A stretch of 64,000 nucleotides of DNA from the NCBI GenBank assembly GCA_022393335.1, contig JAJEKB010020302.1, forward strand, positions 184,136 to 248,135, given 5' to 3'. Source of the stretch: Macrotrachela quadricornifera (lineage: Eukaryota; Rotifera; Eurotatoria; Philodinida; Philodinidae). The translations under genes and the position numbers were made by a program. The notes beneath the pieces were generated by a model. It worked only from the letters and a program-made list of their open reading frames with translations. It was not told the origin of the DNA and did not search any database. Positions 25,630 to 37,180 of this stretch are shown piece after piece; positions within the stretch are counted from its first letter, which is position 1, and each line of letters opens with the position of its first letter.

Positions 25630-25797
25630 ATGCTCAAAAATATTCTGCCAATGATCAATTATATTATGTATAGTCTATTAGGTTTACAAATGTTAACATT
25701 TCTAATTGCATTTATTATTGATGGATTAATAAGACTATTCATGCATAGAATTATAAACATCACGTCAGGTGGTTATATTCGACAAGAAAGTTTATAA
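25630..25797 (+). CDS. Possible small membrane protein or terminal exon
   Basis: From ATG 25630, 55 residues with one strong hydrophobic segment (GLQMLTFLIAFIIDGLI) and a polar tail ending ITSGGYIRQESL. The composition is more protein-like than the surrounding noise. It starts 18 bp after the right end of a foldback element, so it could be a terminal exon cut off by the insertion. No homology recognised. Confidence 0.2.
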   Translation: MLKNILPMINYIMYSLLGLQMLTFLIAFIIDGLIRLFMHRIINITSGGYIRQESL

Positions 25798-25799
25798 AT

Positions 25800-28356
25800 A
25801 TGAAACATCAGCAAAAATTCTTTGAGCAACTGAACATATGTATTTGTTATCATTAATTTATTTCATTTTTGTATGCCTTTAATCCTGATTATTTTCATTT
25901 AGTTCAATTTTCGTTTGCTTTGCTAAAATTGTAACATTTATATTTGTTCTAAAAAGGCAAGATAAATCGAAGATGTATCAGATGGGTCACTAAGGATGAT
26001 ATCAACTTGTTGTGATAAAGTCAATAGAATTGGCGACAAGATAATAATCTCCTGTTTTAAAGCCACTCATTGTCCTTGTTTATACAACGCGTTATCTTTT
26101 TCTCTGTATTCTATTTTTTCTTCTTTTATCTGTCTACTTAGTTTTCCTTTTTCTCTATTCTGATTTATTGTATCTTTTCCGTTTTCTTATTCTGTCTTGA
26201 GTATATGAGTTCATTGAGTATGCGAGATAGATACACTTGGGTGTAGAGTATAGCTGTATAAACATTAACACAACTACGGTAAAGGCGTACACTTATCTCC
26301 ATTTATCATAGCAGAACAGTATATTTTTTTCGTTACAGTGAACTTCATTGATATTACGCGACAATTTTTATTTCAACGATGCATATAATTAAAATATTGT
26401 AGACAATGTTTAAGTTTCATTTATCTTTCTGTTTAATTGTGTACACCGATTTGAAGTTCTTCGCTTCGTTAATTAATTTTATCTATAAAGATCAATTTTT
26501 CGATACGAAAAGCATGACAAGAAAAGTGAATAAGAAAATATGTGATTCGTAACTATGAAAATAAATCATATTTTTCTCTTGACGTCGAACGAAGTGTAAA
26601 CAAAGCAGACACATTTTTTCAGAAGAAAAGTATTTATGTGGTGATTAACGAAATTAAAGTTAATATAGCACAAATATTTTCTTCTTGTTAATACGATTAA
26701 AGTCAATATCATCGCTAGCGTCTAGTTATATATGTTATATAACATTGTCTTCTCTTTTTTTCCACACTTTATCTTTTCCTTTTTTTGTATTATTTATTCT
26801 TCATTTCCATCATCATTGTTATTATTATACTGATTCCATTAACTGGTGTTATTATAAATAAAACCTTTTTCATTATCCTCTGTAAAACATTCTATTTCAT
26901 TATATCAAGCTGGGTAAGTCATTTGTTATTTTTCACGTGTGTGTTCTCATCTTAATATCAGACAGAGAAACATTAAGTGTAGTATTCATCCTTGATCTAG
27001 AGTTGTGGTAGAACTCTATTCACTCGAGAAATACTTTAAATTACCTATAGAAATTGTTTAAACTTAATATTAAGCGAAATTAAGTGTTAAGTAAAATTAA
27101 AATAAATGTTCTACGCACACTACTAAACAATGAAGAATGTTACCTGAACTTTGATTAGTTCTTTCAGAAAAGAGGCCAAAAATCTACCAAAAAAAAATTA
27201 TAATTTCAAGAAGTTTCTAGATGGACATGGATCTTTTCGAGATTCTAATACTATGATTGAGTCTTGCTGCTAAATAAAATATGAGTTTATTTGACGTCAA
27301 CCATTTGAAGACATTTGTTTCAGAAAACTTAATACGCGATCTTTCTGTAGATGAGCATGCCAGTTCAGGCATTGAGTATTCTGAATCAGTGAGACAGATA
27401 TGCACAATGACTTTAGACGTGTGTTTGTGAAATTTATATCTATTCTACTTAAAATAATAGCAAATGGTCGATTGTGAATAAAGGAAAAGTCAATGTGTCA
27501 ATTGACAAATACACATAAACTTGCCATGTAATACATAGACTTTTTTTAACCATTTATGAAAGAGTTGCCAATAAATGGTCGTTCCTGTTTCATTGATATT
27601 GGGATATATTCAGCTCCATAACAAGTGTTTTACACATTAGTGAATCCTTTTAGTTCCTAGTCCTAATTACCAGTATTTGTAGTCAAATTTTTCTAAAACC
27701 CGTGGATCATTGAAGACTGAAGCAATATCTATCTTAAAGCATACAGAATTAGTGAGAAAACATATTTTCGATTTGTTTAGAGAGAAAAAATTTGGTTGAA
27801 GTTCTAGTGTCATCAAAGAATACTGCCTCTCTTCATATGTATCGTAATCGAAAAAATTAAATACACAAAAACCGACAATCGTATTTTCCCGAACTTCACA
27901 TCGAATAAAGCTTTAACAGAATACGCTTGTATTCGTATTTATATTTACTTCTGAGTTAAATGACTATGACCATTCTTCAAACAGATTTTGATTATCTGAG
28001 ACTGTCGCGATAGAAGTTGTGTTATTTTCTATTTTCAAACGTATTTTTTCATACTCGAACTTCTATCGTATCGAATCATTGCCTGAATTTCGCTGCTCAT
28101 ATGGTGAAATTGACATAAATGCAACTAACTTTGAAGAAGAAAACAGATAAAAAAGACAATATGAAGATGTCGAAATTTTATCATATGTGCAGTGGAGTTT
28201 GTGCAACAATTCGATGTGATGAAGCCTAGCATACGGATAAAATTCGTTAAAAAAAATACAAAAAATAACATATCGATGTATTAAAAGTCGGTCACTATGT
28301 CTGTGGAAACAAAATCATTTGTACAGAAAGACGCTTTGGAATTTGCACTTTCTATT
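25800..28356. other. Intergenic DNA, no gene seen
   Basis: AT-rich, with T-rich tracts at 26080-26180 and 26740-26900. Short open frames only (for example minus 27217-27405), without support. Confidence 0.4.
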
Positions 28357-29784
28357 TAGGGCTGTCCAAAAGTTCTAACCACGATATTTAAAAATCTAAA
28401 GATTAAAACTAAATCGGACTGAATGCCCAGCATGACTAGTCACCTTTTGGAGAAATGTTCTTGAAACACGTCTAGACTATTCCAGAATGTCTTTGAATCC
28501 AGTCATATCTAGACCATTTTGTCCGTTAATTTTGGGCAGGCTAGTCGGAAAATTAAAAAAAGAAGGTGAAAGGTGTATTTGAACATCTAACCCTACAACA
28601 TTCGAAATCTGACGGGCATCCTGACGGCGAACTAGGACACTAAGATAGACTATCGTCAGTTTATACAGTCTCAATCATAAAATGACTCTCATTTAACCAC
28701 TACAGAGTGTTACAAAATCTTTACGCCCCCTCCCTGGTTCGACCTTAAGGTCAAATGATTTCACTAAGTATTTCAGTAATTTGACACTATTTTTGATGCA
28801 GAAAAGTAAAATGTCAGTAATTCAAAAGTGAAATAAAACGTTTTTCTTAGATATTTTTACATAATTTGATAGAGTTCGACGAGCTCTACACCCTCTGCAT
28901 CGAATGAACACATTTCAAGATATGTGAGCTAATACCACTAACAGATCTTCATTATCTTTGTCCTTTAATACGAATAAACGCAGTTTTTTACAGACTTGAA
29001 TTTGGTATGAAACACTTACGAAGGAACCTCCCCAAGTGACACTCTCCACTTGTGCTCATATTTTGCCTATAGATAGGACCCACAGCGTAGATAAGAGTTC
29101 TAAAAAGATTTGTGCCTATAGCCTGTTGTTGTTGTTGGGATACTGCGTTTTTAAGATATTGGAATAACTCACTGCCGTGGTCTCCCTTAGGGACATCAAA
29201 AAAACTGATTTTCGAATTTCGACTTGAAATTTTGTATAGAGTGAGGTCTCGATTCAAGTAGTGCATCGTGAGTTTCAGATCTATTCCTTGTTTTTATCCC
29301 CAGATACGGCTTTGGTTATCTAATATCACTTGCAGAGGCAAGTTTTGATGTTCTTATTTACCATTAGAAGCATTCAGGTAAACTGAAAGTTTTATAATAA
29401 ACCACTCTCATTGAGACCTCACTCTATACACAATTTCAAATTTTCGTATCTAGCTAGAACGATAATAAGAGAGTGTGCTATAATCAATAGCCACATCAAA
29501 GTTAGACATATTTTTTGTTATGATATTTATGAATTTGGTGGAAAGAAAAAACGCCGAGAGTAAAAAACATCAAAAGGGCTATTAATGCAGCTTCACTACA
29601 CATTATTCATGCATAAGAGCTAGGTATGGCTGCTGCTGCTGTTGCAGATTATTCATGCAATGGCAATGAAAAAGTGCGGTGAAGCTGCACTAATAGTACT
29701 TTCGATATTCTTTTCATTCCACAGATTTTTATTTTCAGTACTTTTTCTTTTTACCAAATTCATGTCATTCTACTTTGTACATCT

Positions 29785-30797
29785 CTGCCTTGAAAGGATA
29801 CTACCGATTATCAAAAAATTCTTCGAACTAGCTGAAATTTTGGTCATTAATATGGATTAGTGAGATACATTTATGGTGAAATTTTCAGCTCAATAGCTTT
29901 TGATTATCTCTTTGCATTGTTTTGAAGAAAGTCAATTAATATTTTTCGTTTCAAGATGTATAAAAATGCTTTATATATGGTCGGATAGAGCATCAAATTC
30001 TTCACATTTTTTGCATATTTGATAATTTTTAATGACACTTTTTATTAAGGTAAAATCTTATAAAATTTTGACTTTTCACAAATTCTGTTTTTTCAGAGAT
30101 ACAATCGAATTTCCACAAAGAAGTCCTCCCGCAAGACCAAACTTGTATGAAAAGAGTCTCACAACCTAGGTTACTAGCCTTAAAAATTAATTGGAATGAA
30201 AAATAACAATGATTTTCGAGATCAGCGTAAAATGCTACACTAAATAACTATATTTTTAAAAAGAAAAAAATCTTATTAAAATCGATCTGTGGGGGACCAT
30301 CACATTTTTTATCCAAGTTTTTGTCCTGGTATACACCACAGGTCGATTTTGATGAGATTTTTTTTTTTATTAAAAATATAGTTATTTAGTGTAACTTTTT
30401 ACGATGATCTCGAAAATCATTGTTATTTTTCATTCAAATTAATTTGTAATGATTAGAATGTGACTTGTCATGAAAAATCCATAATCTGCAGATATTGTAC
30501 TGGACAGATCTAATTTCGGAGAGAATGAATTTTCTTGAAATTTTTAAGACTAGTAACCTAGGTTGTGAGACTGTTTTCGTACAAGTTTGGTCTTGCGGGA
30601 GGACTTCTTTGTGGGAATTCGATTGTATCTCTGAAAAAACAGAATTCGTGAAAAGTCAAAATTTTATAAGATTTTACTTTAATAAAATTGACTTTCTCGA
30701 AAACAATGCAAAGAAATAATCAAAAGCTATTGAGCTGAAAATTTCACCTAGTTCGAAGAATTTTTTGAAAACAGGCAGTATCCTTTCTTATCATATT
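29785..30797. repeat. Giant hairpin, arms ~460-510 bp, loop ~45 bp
   Basis: The left arm (29785-30296) and right arm (30340-30797) are inverted copies that meet at a CATCACATTTTTTATCCAAG-containing loop. Landmarks present in both: ATTTTCAGCTCAATAGCTTT, CTTATAAAATTTTGACTTTT, ACAAAGAAGTCCTCCCGCAA, TCGAGATCA, TAACTATATTTTTA. Each arm has one unshared insertion of about 100 bp, so the palindrome has aged by indels. Transcription across it would give a long double-stranded RNA. Confidence 0.8.
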
Positions 30798-30989
30798 TTG
30801 TATTTCGATATGTTGAAAATGTAAGAATATATGGAAACATAATAAGTCGAAGCAGGTACAAAGATCAATATTTATCTCGTAGTGAGGAGTGCTAATATGT
30901 CTTTATTAAAATTATTAAGTGTACTAAATTTTAAGAAAAACTTGAAAATAATTCTAATAATTTGAAATTTAAGAATAAAGGACAAATGT

Positions 30990-31107
30990 TAGTAAGGCCA
31001 TTTGTTTTTGTCCAAAAATTTTTTGATTTTTTTAATATTAGAACCAAGTCAAATAGCATCGGAGACCTTTGCTGACTTGGTTCTAAAACGAAAAAAATGG
31101 CCTTATC
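30990..31107. repeat. Small foldback
   Basis: TAAGGCCATTTG at the left and ATGGCCTTA at the right; the inner arms are TTAGAACCAAGTCA and TGACTTGGTTCTAA around a 23-bp loop. Confidence 0.7.
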
Positions 31108-31624
31108 GATACTTGTCCATTAAATTAAAAAAAGTTAATTTAATTGTTAGTTGACGATACGATTATTTAAATTTAAATCAAATTATGATATGAAAATACC
31201 TAGTTTCTTTTCAGTTTAAATAGTTTTTTCTACTTTTGCGTTATCCTTAAATATTTCTATTTAGACTAGTGTAGACTCGTTCACTGCATAAAGCTACAAC
31301 TCGCTCTAGGCATCGTCCCGGACGTCTTTACTTTTTCAATTTTAAATAATTTTTAGACGGGTGTTCTTATCACCCGTTCTGACTAGTCTTTGTCTTAGAA
31401 AGCTCTCGACTAGGACTAGTCTATATACTAGACAATACCGTTCGGTACACCATGTGATTTAGATGAGGCTTCACAACGGCCAAAAATTCTAGACTAGTCA
31501 TTTATCTGGTCTTTTGTTGAATTGGGCAATAACACGTTTCTTCCGTATAGAAGTGAAGAAAAACCTCGTCTTTATCTTTAGATTTTTAAATACTGTGACC
31601 AAAACTTTTAGACAATCCTAAGTA

Positions 31625-32486
31625 AATACATAATCTCGATCTGGATAGCCACAATCGATTTTGCTTTAAGACTGAAATGAGGATCTAGATAATCTATGGA
31701 CAACATATGTTAAAATTATTTCAATAGTTAGATGGAAAGGGATATTTGTTTGATGTCGTAGTTTTTTTGAGCAACTTAGGAATGGGAGGACTTTCCATGT
31801 TCATATGTCTGCTATTAATAGGAATTCATCTTCGAAAATCTCTCTGTACTAAACCTATAACAGTTCATAGTTCGAAATTTGAAGGAACTGAACATTTTTT
31901 TTCCCTATAAACACAGTAAAGTATACTATTATCTACATTAGCGTATACTACTTCTAATTTATTCGAGGTTTTGGAAAGTTTGCCATAGTTTTGTCAAGGT
32001 CGATAATAATAAGAGTCTGAAAGTATTCAATCAATCTGTTCTCAAGATAGTCTTGAAAATAATTAGTTGTTTTTAGTTCATTTTAGGCGTATTCAAAAAT
32101 TCCTTAAGTTTTCACCAATCACTATTTAAAGACGCAGTATCTCAAATATTGTATAAAGTAAAATCATATTTTTATCATGAAATACTGTCAAGTTTTACTC
32201 TAAAACTGGTTTGTATTGCCAGTTCATCTATTCTGTCAATAGAGATAAACAATAAATACAAATTAGTGATGTTCTTTTGTCACAACTATATAATGTGCAT
32301 AATATAGCGAAGTCGTTTTGATAGCAAGTGATATGAAGTTATGAAAGGCTACCTTTTTGTACTCTCCTTAATTATATGTCGTAAATTATGATTTATAGAA
32401 ATAATCATTATTTTATTAAAGGCAAAACTTAGACGAATATTGTAGTATCATCTGTGTTAATTACAAAACGCGTTTCAATCAAATAT
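31625..32486. other. Upstream region of the decarboxylase gene
   Basis: AT-rich; no gene seen. The frame of the decarboxylase stays open back to a GTG at 32454, but the first ATG is at 32487. Confidence 0.4.
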
Positions 32487-34013
32487 ATGTCTCTTGAAGC
32501 TGAATCTGATAATGTTTCTTCATTATCATCCGACACTGCTTCGGTGGTCAATCAAATGCGAGCACCGTTTGTTGAAAGTCTAACATCTGAGAAAGCAAAA
32601 CAGAAAGTTTCCTTTCACATGCCGGGTCATAAAGGAACATGTCCGCCGCATTCACAGATGTTAGAGCTTCTTGGTGGTAATCTGTATGCTGCCGATCTCG
32701 TGGAACTCAACTATAATATCGACTATCTCCATTCGCCGAAAGGTGCATTAGTCGAAGCTCAACAGCTGGCCGCTGCTGCCTACGGTGCCGATCATACATT
32801 TTTTCTAATTAATGGATCGACAGTGGGCAATATAGCTGCTGTTATGAGTGTAGCTGGTCCAGGACAAAAAATTATCATGTCGCGCGCTTCGCATCGTTCT
32901 GTATATAGTGCATTGGTATTTTCAGGTGCCATACCGATTTATATTGAGTCGGAATATCATCCTCATATCGACTTTCCTTTGGCTGATAGTGTCGAGGCAG
33001 TGGAAGTCTTACTTAAACAACATCCTGACGCTGCCGCCATTCATATTACTTCACCGAATTATTATGGTATCATGTCAAATGTAGCGGTCATTTGTAAATT
33101 GGCTCATGCTCACAAAATCCCATTAATTGTTGATGAGGCTCATGGGTCACATTTCAGATTTCATCCCGAATTGCCGATATCTGCAGTTATTCTACGAGCG
33201 GACTTCATCGTTCATAGTACGCATAAGACACAAGGCGCCCTTACACAATCGGCGATGCTGCACGTGAACAACAACGGCTTTGTCAATCATGCACATGTAG
33301 CTCAAATTCTTGCAATGTTGCAAAGTTCGTCACCGAGTTCAATTCTACTGGCTTCGTTGGATGTGGCACGCATGCAAATGGTTATTGAAGGTTGTAAGCT
33401 TCTGACGAGTGCTATCGTTTATGCAAATAAAGTGCGCAATTCCATGCGTCAGATGAACGGCTTGTGGTGTTACGGTGATGAACTGATTGGCGTCAGTAAT
33501 ATTTTTGCTTTTGATCCAACCAAACTTATAATTCGTGTAAGCGACGTAGGTTATACTGGATTTGAAGTTTTCAAAATACTGCAACAGCAACACAGTATCG
33601 ATGCTGAATTCGCCGATCTCAAACATGTGATTTGCTCAATGACAATAGGCGACACCGAAGCACACACCGATACATTGCTCAATGCCTTACGTAGTTTATC
33701 CACACAAAAACGTGATATTATTATTAAGGATATTACTTCGGTAAAACGGCCGAAAGGCCTGCCACATATGGCACTCAGCCCACACCATGCCTTTCTTACA
33801 ACCAAAACGCATGCTATTTCTGTCGATAAAGCAGTAGGCGAAACTCTGGCTGAACATGTGATCCCTTATCCGCCGGGAGTACCGCTTCTTGTTCCTGGTG
33901 AGATTGTAGAGCAACGCCATGTAGACTATATGCACTTCTTAATTACTAAAGGTCATGACTTTGTCGGCACCCAGGATCCATCGCTCTGCACTCTACGTGT
34001 GATTCATGAATAA
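32487..34013 (+). CDS. Orn/Lys/Arg decarboxylase (PLP fold type I, bacterial short form), intronless
   Basis: A single exon of 508 residues from ATG 32487. The N-terminal motif FHMPGHKG (43-50) is the family landmark, and the substrate/PLP loop GSTVGN follows at about 110-115. The PLP-binding aspartate lies in IVDEAHGSH (Asp216), and the Schiff-base lysine is Lys247 in VHSTHKTQGAL. The C-terminal subdomain is present (YPPGVPLLVPGE near 465). All catalytic landmarks are intact. Length and layout match the short bacterial arginine/lysine decarboxylases (Bacillus SpeA/YaaO type), which make agmatine or cadaverine. They differ from animal ornithine decarboxylase, a fold type III enzyme. The body is intronless and clearly richer in G+C than its flanks. 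Acquisition from bacteria is inferred; expression as a eukaryotic gene is supported by AATAAA at 34023. Substrate choice among Arg, Lys and Orn cannot be decided here. Confidence 0.92.
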   Translation: MSLEAESDNVSSLSSDTASVVNQMRAPFVESLTSEKAKQKVSFHMPGHKGTCPPHSQMLELLGGNLYAADLVELNYNIDYLHSPKGALVEAQQLAAAAYGADHTFFLINGSTVGNIAAVMSVAGPGQKIIMSRASHRSVYSALVFSGAIPIYIESEYHPHIDFPLADSVEAVEVLLKQHPDAAAIHITSPNYYGIMSNVAVICKLAHAHKIPLIVDEAHGSHFRFHPELPISAVILRADFIVHSTHKTQGALTQSAMLHVNNNGFVNHAHVAQILAMLQSSSPSSILLASLDVARMQMVIEGCKLLTSAIVYANKVRNSMRQMNGLWCYGDELIGVSNIFAFDPTKLIIRVSDVGYTGFEVFKILQQQHSIDAEFADLKHVICSMTIGDTEAHTDTLLNALRSLSTQKRDIIIKDITSVKRPKGLPHMALSPHHAFLTTKTHAISVDKAVGETLAEHVIPYPPGVPLLVPGEIVEQRHVDYMHFLITKGHDFVGTQDPSLCTLRVIHE

Positions 34014-34029
34014 GAGTTAATCAATAAAA

Positions 34030-35579
34030 TCAGCTTCACGATTTCTCTCCATGATTTTTCAACTTTCAACACTGTTTTTATGTCTTCTATTTCACGGCTA
34101 CAGTCTCTCCTTTGCATTACTAAAATTAGAAACGAAAATGTGAATCAATAATCATGAAGTCTCAATAAACCTTGTTTAACTTCTTTCCAGCTGCACGACG
34201 TATAATCATAGAAAAAAAACATGGAAAAGTTTAACACTTTTTTTAAAAAAGAAACAGAAAAGCCAAACGTATTAATAACAAACGAAGAGTGCGAAGAGTC
34301 TTCGAATATACAAATATATTTAAATGAAGGAGAACACACACGCTTGATGAACTATACATATAATAAATTTATCCGTCAGTAGGAGATCAGAAGTTGTTTA
34401 GATAGTGAACAATCAGATGCCAATTTGTCAAAGTAAAATCTAGGAATGAAAGTGAGAAAATCGTTCCGTTCTCTCTCTATAACTGTGAGATTATTACAAT
34501 TTTTTCTGAAGGACAAATAAAAAAAATAAGACTCTTGAATAAAAAGAGTAAGTATTAAATCAGTGATCGAAAATTTATCTGCAAGATTTCAATATGACAT
34601 CCAATATCTATCAACCGAACTGATCGGAAAAAAAATGAACAATCACGGGATCCTGCGTCCCGCCGACCTCTGTTTCCTATACAAAGCCTTCCCTATAGGC
34701 AATAGTGAACACTTCGTAAATACTGTAATCGGTATTTCTCTGAGTCTTTAAGATCTTGAATATTTTGCTATAACAAATCTAGTATTTATTCACTTCACAT
34801 TAATCTGTATTCATATTTCATAAACGACTATTTTATGGATTTTATTATGAAATTTACCATGTTAGTCAATGGGAAAGCATTATTATTGTAAATTAACAAC
34901 CTTTGTTTGTATAATATAAAAATTGCTTACCAAGCAGATTGATACTCTTTATGTATTTATTTTCGTGTCGCTTACCGTTGTTAGCGATGGTATTAGTTTG
35001 AAAAAGTACAATATCTAGTTATTTTCAGTTTAACAGAAACAAGAACAGATAAAAATAATGGACAGAAATCGATATACAGATGCCTAAGTATGGATATAGA
35101 TATATAGAACATACATTAGATATACGCACACTCAGATAAAATGTGTCGCTCTCAGATTACATGTTTTCTTTCTAGATTATCATTCTACCTTTTAGTAATT
35201 GAGAATATACTGAAAAGGTGCTGGATGTTTGCGAATGTACTGCTATAAAAAAGATCGATATGAATTTAATATCATGAGAAGAGATTACTTTTTTTTTGAT
35301 TGAAATTTCAAGGGCCTTCTAATATTTAGTCTCAACGAATTGTATTTACTGTAAAATATTTCATCTTAATTTCTTGCTAGAAGTCACTTCTGATTGCTCA
35401 GTTCATTCTGATGAACCACGATATGGATAAACAGATCCAGCATGCTCAAGATTCATCGTTTTAGAATTGAAAATAACACTAATAAATCTATTACTACTTA
35501 GTTGATGTATCTGAATTTATTTTTTTTAGATAAATATTAGTAATAATATCCTTTGCAAAGCATACAAAGAAAATATAAG
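34030..35579. other. Intergenic DNA, no gene seen
   Basis: AT-rich. Open frames at 34145-34339 (minus) and 34563-34751 (plus) have no recognisable features. Confidence 0.4.
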
Positions 35580-36182
35580 ATGCCATTTCTCAAGAAAGCT
35601 GCAGTACAAGATATAAAAGGTCGTTATGGTCCTATTAAGCACAAAGGTATAGTGGCATTAGAAAAAATTACTGAAGGTGAAATTATATTCAAATGCGAAC
35701 CGAATATATGTATGTATTATCCATTTCACAGTACACAAGATAGTTATACAAGAGAAGAATTAAATAGATTAATCGAACAATATCCAGATTGTCGTGATTA
35801 TATTTACACTTATAGCTTTCTAATCGACGATAATGTTTATCGTGTACCGAATCAATTTCGTTCTAAAGTGGTTACTGAAGAATGTGCGCTATTTAATCAT
35901 TCTTGTTCTCCAAATGTTGGCTATGATGACGATTTTGCAACGATAGTTGTGGCATTACATGATGTTGAGCCGGGAGAAGAATTAACAACACATTATGGGC
36001 TCTTTGAAACTGATAATTCTCTTTTCAATGGTCTCGAATGTAAATGCGGTTCCGCAAATTGTTCTCATATTCTACATTTTGACTTCTATAAAAATTCTGA
36101 ATTTCAAAATCAATATTATAAATATTGCAGTACTCATGTGAAATCAAAAATTCGAAAACTTCGTCCTGATATAGAAAATTGA
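35580..36182 (+). CDS. SET-domain protein (putative lysine methyltransferase), intronless
   Basis: 200 residues from ATG 35580 (the frame is open to a TTG nine codons upstream). The early YGPIKHKGIVALEKITEGE segment is the SET N-terminal strand pair. NHSC (106-109) within ALFNHSCSPNVGY is the pseudoknot and SAM-binding motif, GEELTTHYG (132-140) is the catalytic-tyrosine motif, and CKCGSANC (154-161) is a post-SET zinc cluster. The protein is almost only a SET domain, without a chromatin reader. This compact form is also found in bacteria and in small eukaryotic SET proteins, so the substrate could be a histone or another protein. The lack of introns may reflect retrotransposition or transfer. 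AATAAA lies at about 36237. Confidence 0.85.
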   Translation: MPFLKKAAVQDIKGRYGPIKHKGIVALEKITEGEIIFKCEPNICMYYPFHSTQDSYTREELNRLIEQYPDCRDYIYTYSFLIDDNVYRVPNQFRSKVVTEECALFNHSCSPNVGYDDDFATIVVALHDVEPGEELTTHYGLFETDNSLFNGLECKCGSANCSHILHFDFYKNSEFQNQYYKYCSTHVKSKIRKLRPDIEN

Positions 36183-36856
36183 CTACATTCGAGCATTTAC
36201 TCGGCAATACAGAATCCTCTAAACTAACATTTACCTAATAAAACTGCGCCTTTCTATTGGATCATCATTAATTATCATCTATCTGTTTTTTATAGAGAAA
36301 TTGCTTAGGTAAAAATGTGGATTAGAAAAAAAGGTTCTTTTGTCTTTTACTTATAGAATATAGTCATTATGTGGTTCTGTTCGATATTCTATAAATAATT
36401 CATGATGTACTTATCAAGTTTTAAGGCATTCGGTTGTTTATCGAAATTACTCAATAACTAAATCTAATTAAGATTTCTGTCCTTACAAATATTAGATTGT
36501 CAACAAAGTTTATGACATCCATTTTAACATTGTTCTCGCTGTCGAACTTTTTCTCACGCAAATGGTAGTCCATTTGAGCCAGGTCAGGAGAATAAGAACG
36601 TAAAGTGATGTGTTTTACATTCGTTAACGGATATCAATTGAGAATGAAGCGAGTTACCATCGTTGTCTCGTATATCGAAAGTGATCACAACATGTGAAAA
36701 CTGTTTTTATTCTGCATACGTCTATAGTTAATAATTATTTTTATTGCAAAATATAATCTGTAAAATCAAACTTAGACAATGTTGATGGATATGAAGGTGT
36801 GAGGGTCATATCAATTAATTGAAAAAGAAAAGATAATTACTCTTATTACAGGTTCC

Positions 36857-37180
36857 TTACACGTTGATGATATCACTGAAATACTTATGTTTTCGATTTC
36901 GTTGAGTCATAACTTTGTCAATATCGTCTATTGTCCCCTGTTGACCACTGGTCTCTAAAGTTTGTTTGGCTACGGATTCGAACCAGCTGCGTGTTGATCC
37001 AGCGACTGATTCAGAAAAGTCCTCGAGAGTTATTGCATCATGTTTTGAATCGAGTATGGAAAATTGATTCAATTCTAATGAGCATTCAGCAAAAACATCA
37101 GGATCGATACATTCTGAGTAGGATCGATGATAGGCTGTCGTCGTAAAATTGAATAATTCTTCTGGAGAAAACACTGATTG
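36857..37180 (-). CDS. Unrecognised C-terminal exon or gene fragment
   Basis: Minus-strand open frame of about 105 residues with ordinary protein composition. It begins after a plausible acceptor (TCAATCAG) at about 37175, reads VFSPEELFNFTTTAYHRSYS onward and ends KYFSDIINV. It contains a conserved-looking WFESVAKQTLE and TIDDIDKVMTQR. I do not recognise the family. Upstream, at about 37260-37340 and 37560-37720, two further minus-strand stretches encode hydrophobic segments (HELILVGILIINIT; FQLLFIGSVTNLVIYRI). They could be membrane-spanning exons of the same gene, but I could not connect them in frame. Confidence 0.35.
   Translation of the reverse strand, partial: QSVFSPEELFNFTTTAYHRSYSECIDPDVFAECSLELNQFSILDSKHDAITLEDFSESVAGSTRSWFESVAKQTLETSGQQGTIDDIDKVMTQRNRKHKYFSDIINV

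Larger units (their letters stand above)
28357..31620. mobile_element. 3.26-kb inverted-repeat element without recognisable transposase
   Basis: The left end begins TAGGGCTGTCCAAAAGTTCT and the inverted right end TAGGATTGTCTAAAAGTTTT. Both continue to TATTTAAAAATCTAAAGAT, giving terminal inverted repeats of about 50 bp. TA at each outer edge fits a TA target as in Tc1/mariner elements. No transposase motif was seen; open frames inside (minus 28477-28674, minus 28988-29266, plus 29642-29860, plus 30495-30719) are short and unrecognised. It contains a smaller inverted repeat (29206-29245 with 29412-29455), a giant hairpin (29785-30797) and another foldback (30990-31107). The right 250 bp are rich in CTAG words. 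Confidence 0.7.

Noticed and set aside
30495..30719. 74-residue plus-strand frame
   Set aside because: Lies in one arm of the giant hairpin; no recognisable motif.
32454..32486. Eleven-codon N-terminal extension of the decarboxylase beginning at GTG
   Set aside because: A eukaryotic nuclear gene would use the first ATG at 32487; the extension has no family similarity.
33345..33935. Three minus-strand frames of 79-93 residues
   Set aside because: Antisense shadows of the decarboxylase.
36970..36990. GGTTCGAATCC-like word on the minus strand resembling a tRNA T-loop
   Set aside because: No acceptor or anticodon stem can be paired around it; it lies inside a coding-looking stretch (SWFESVAK).
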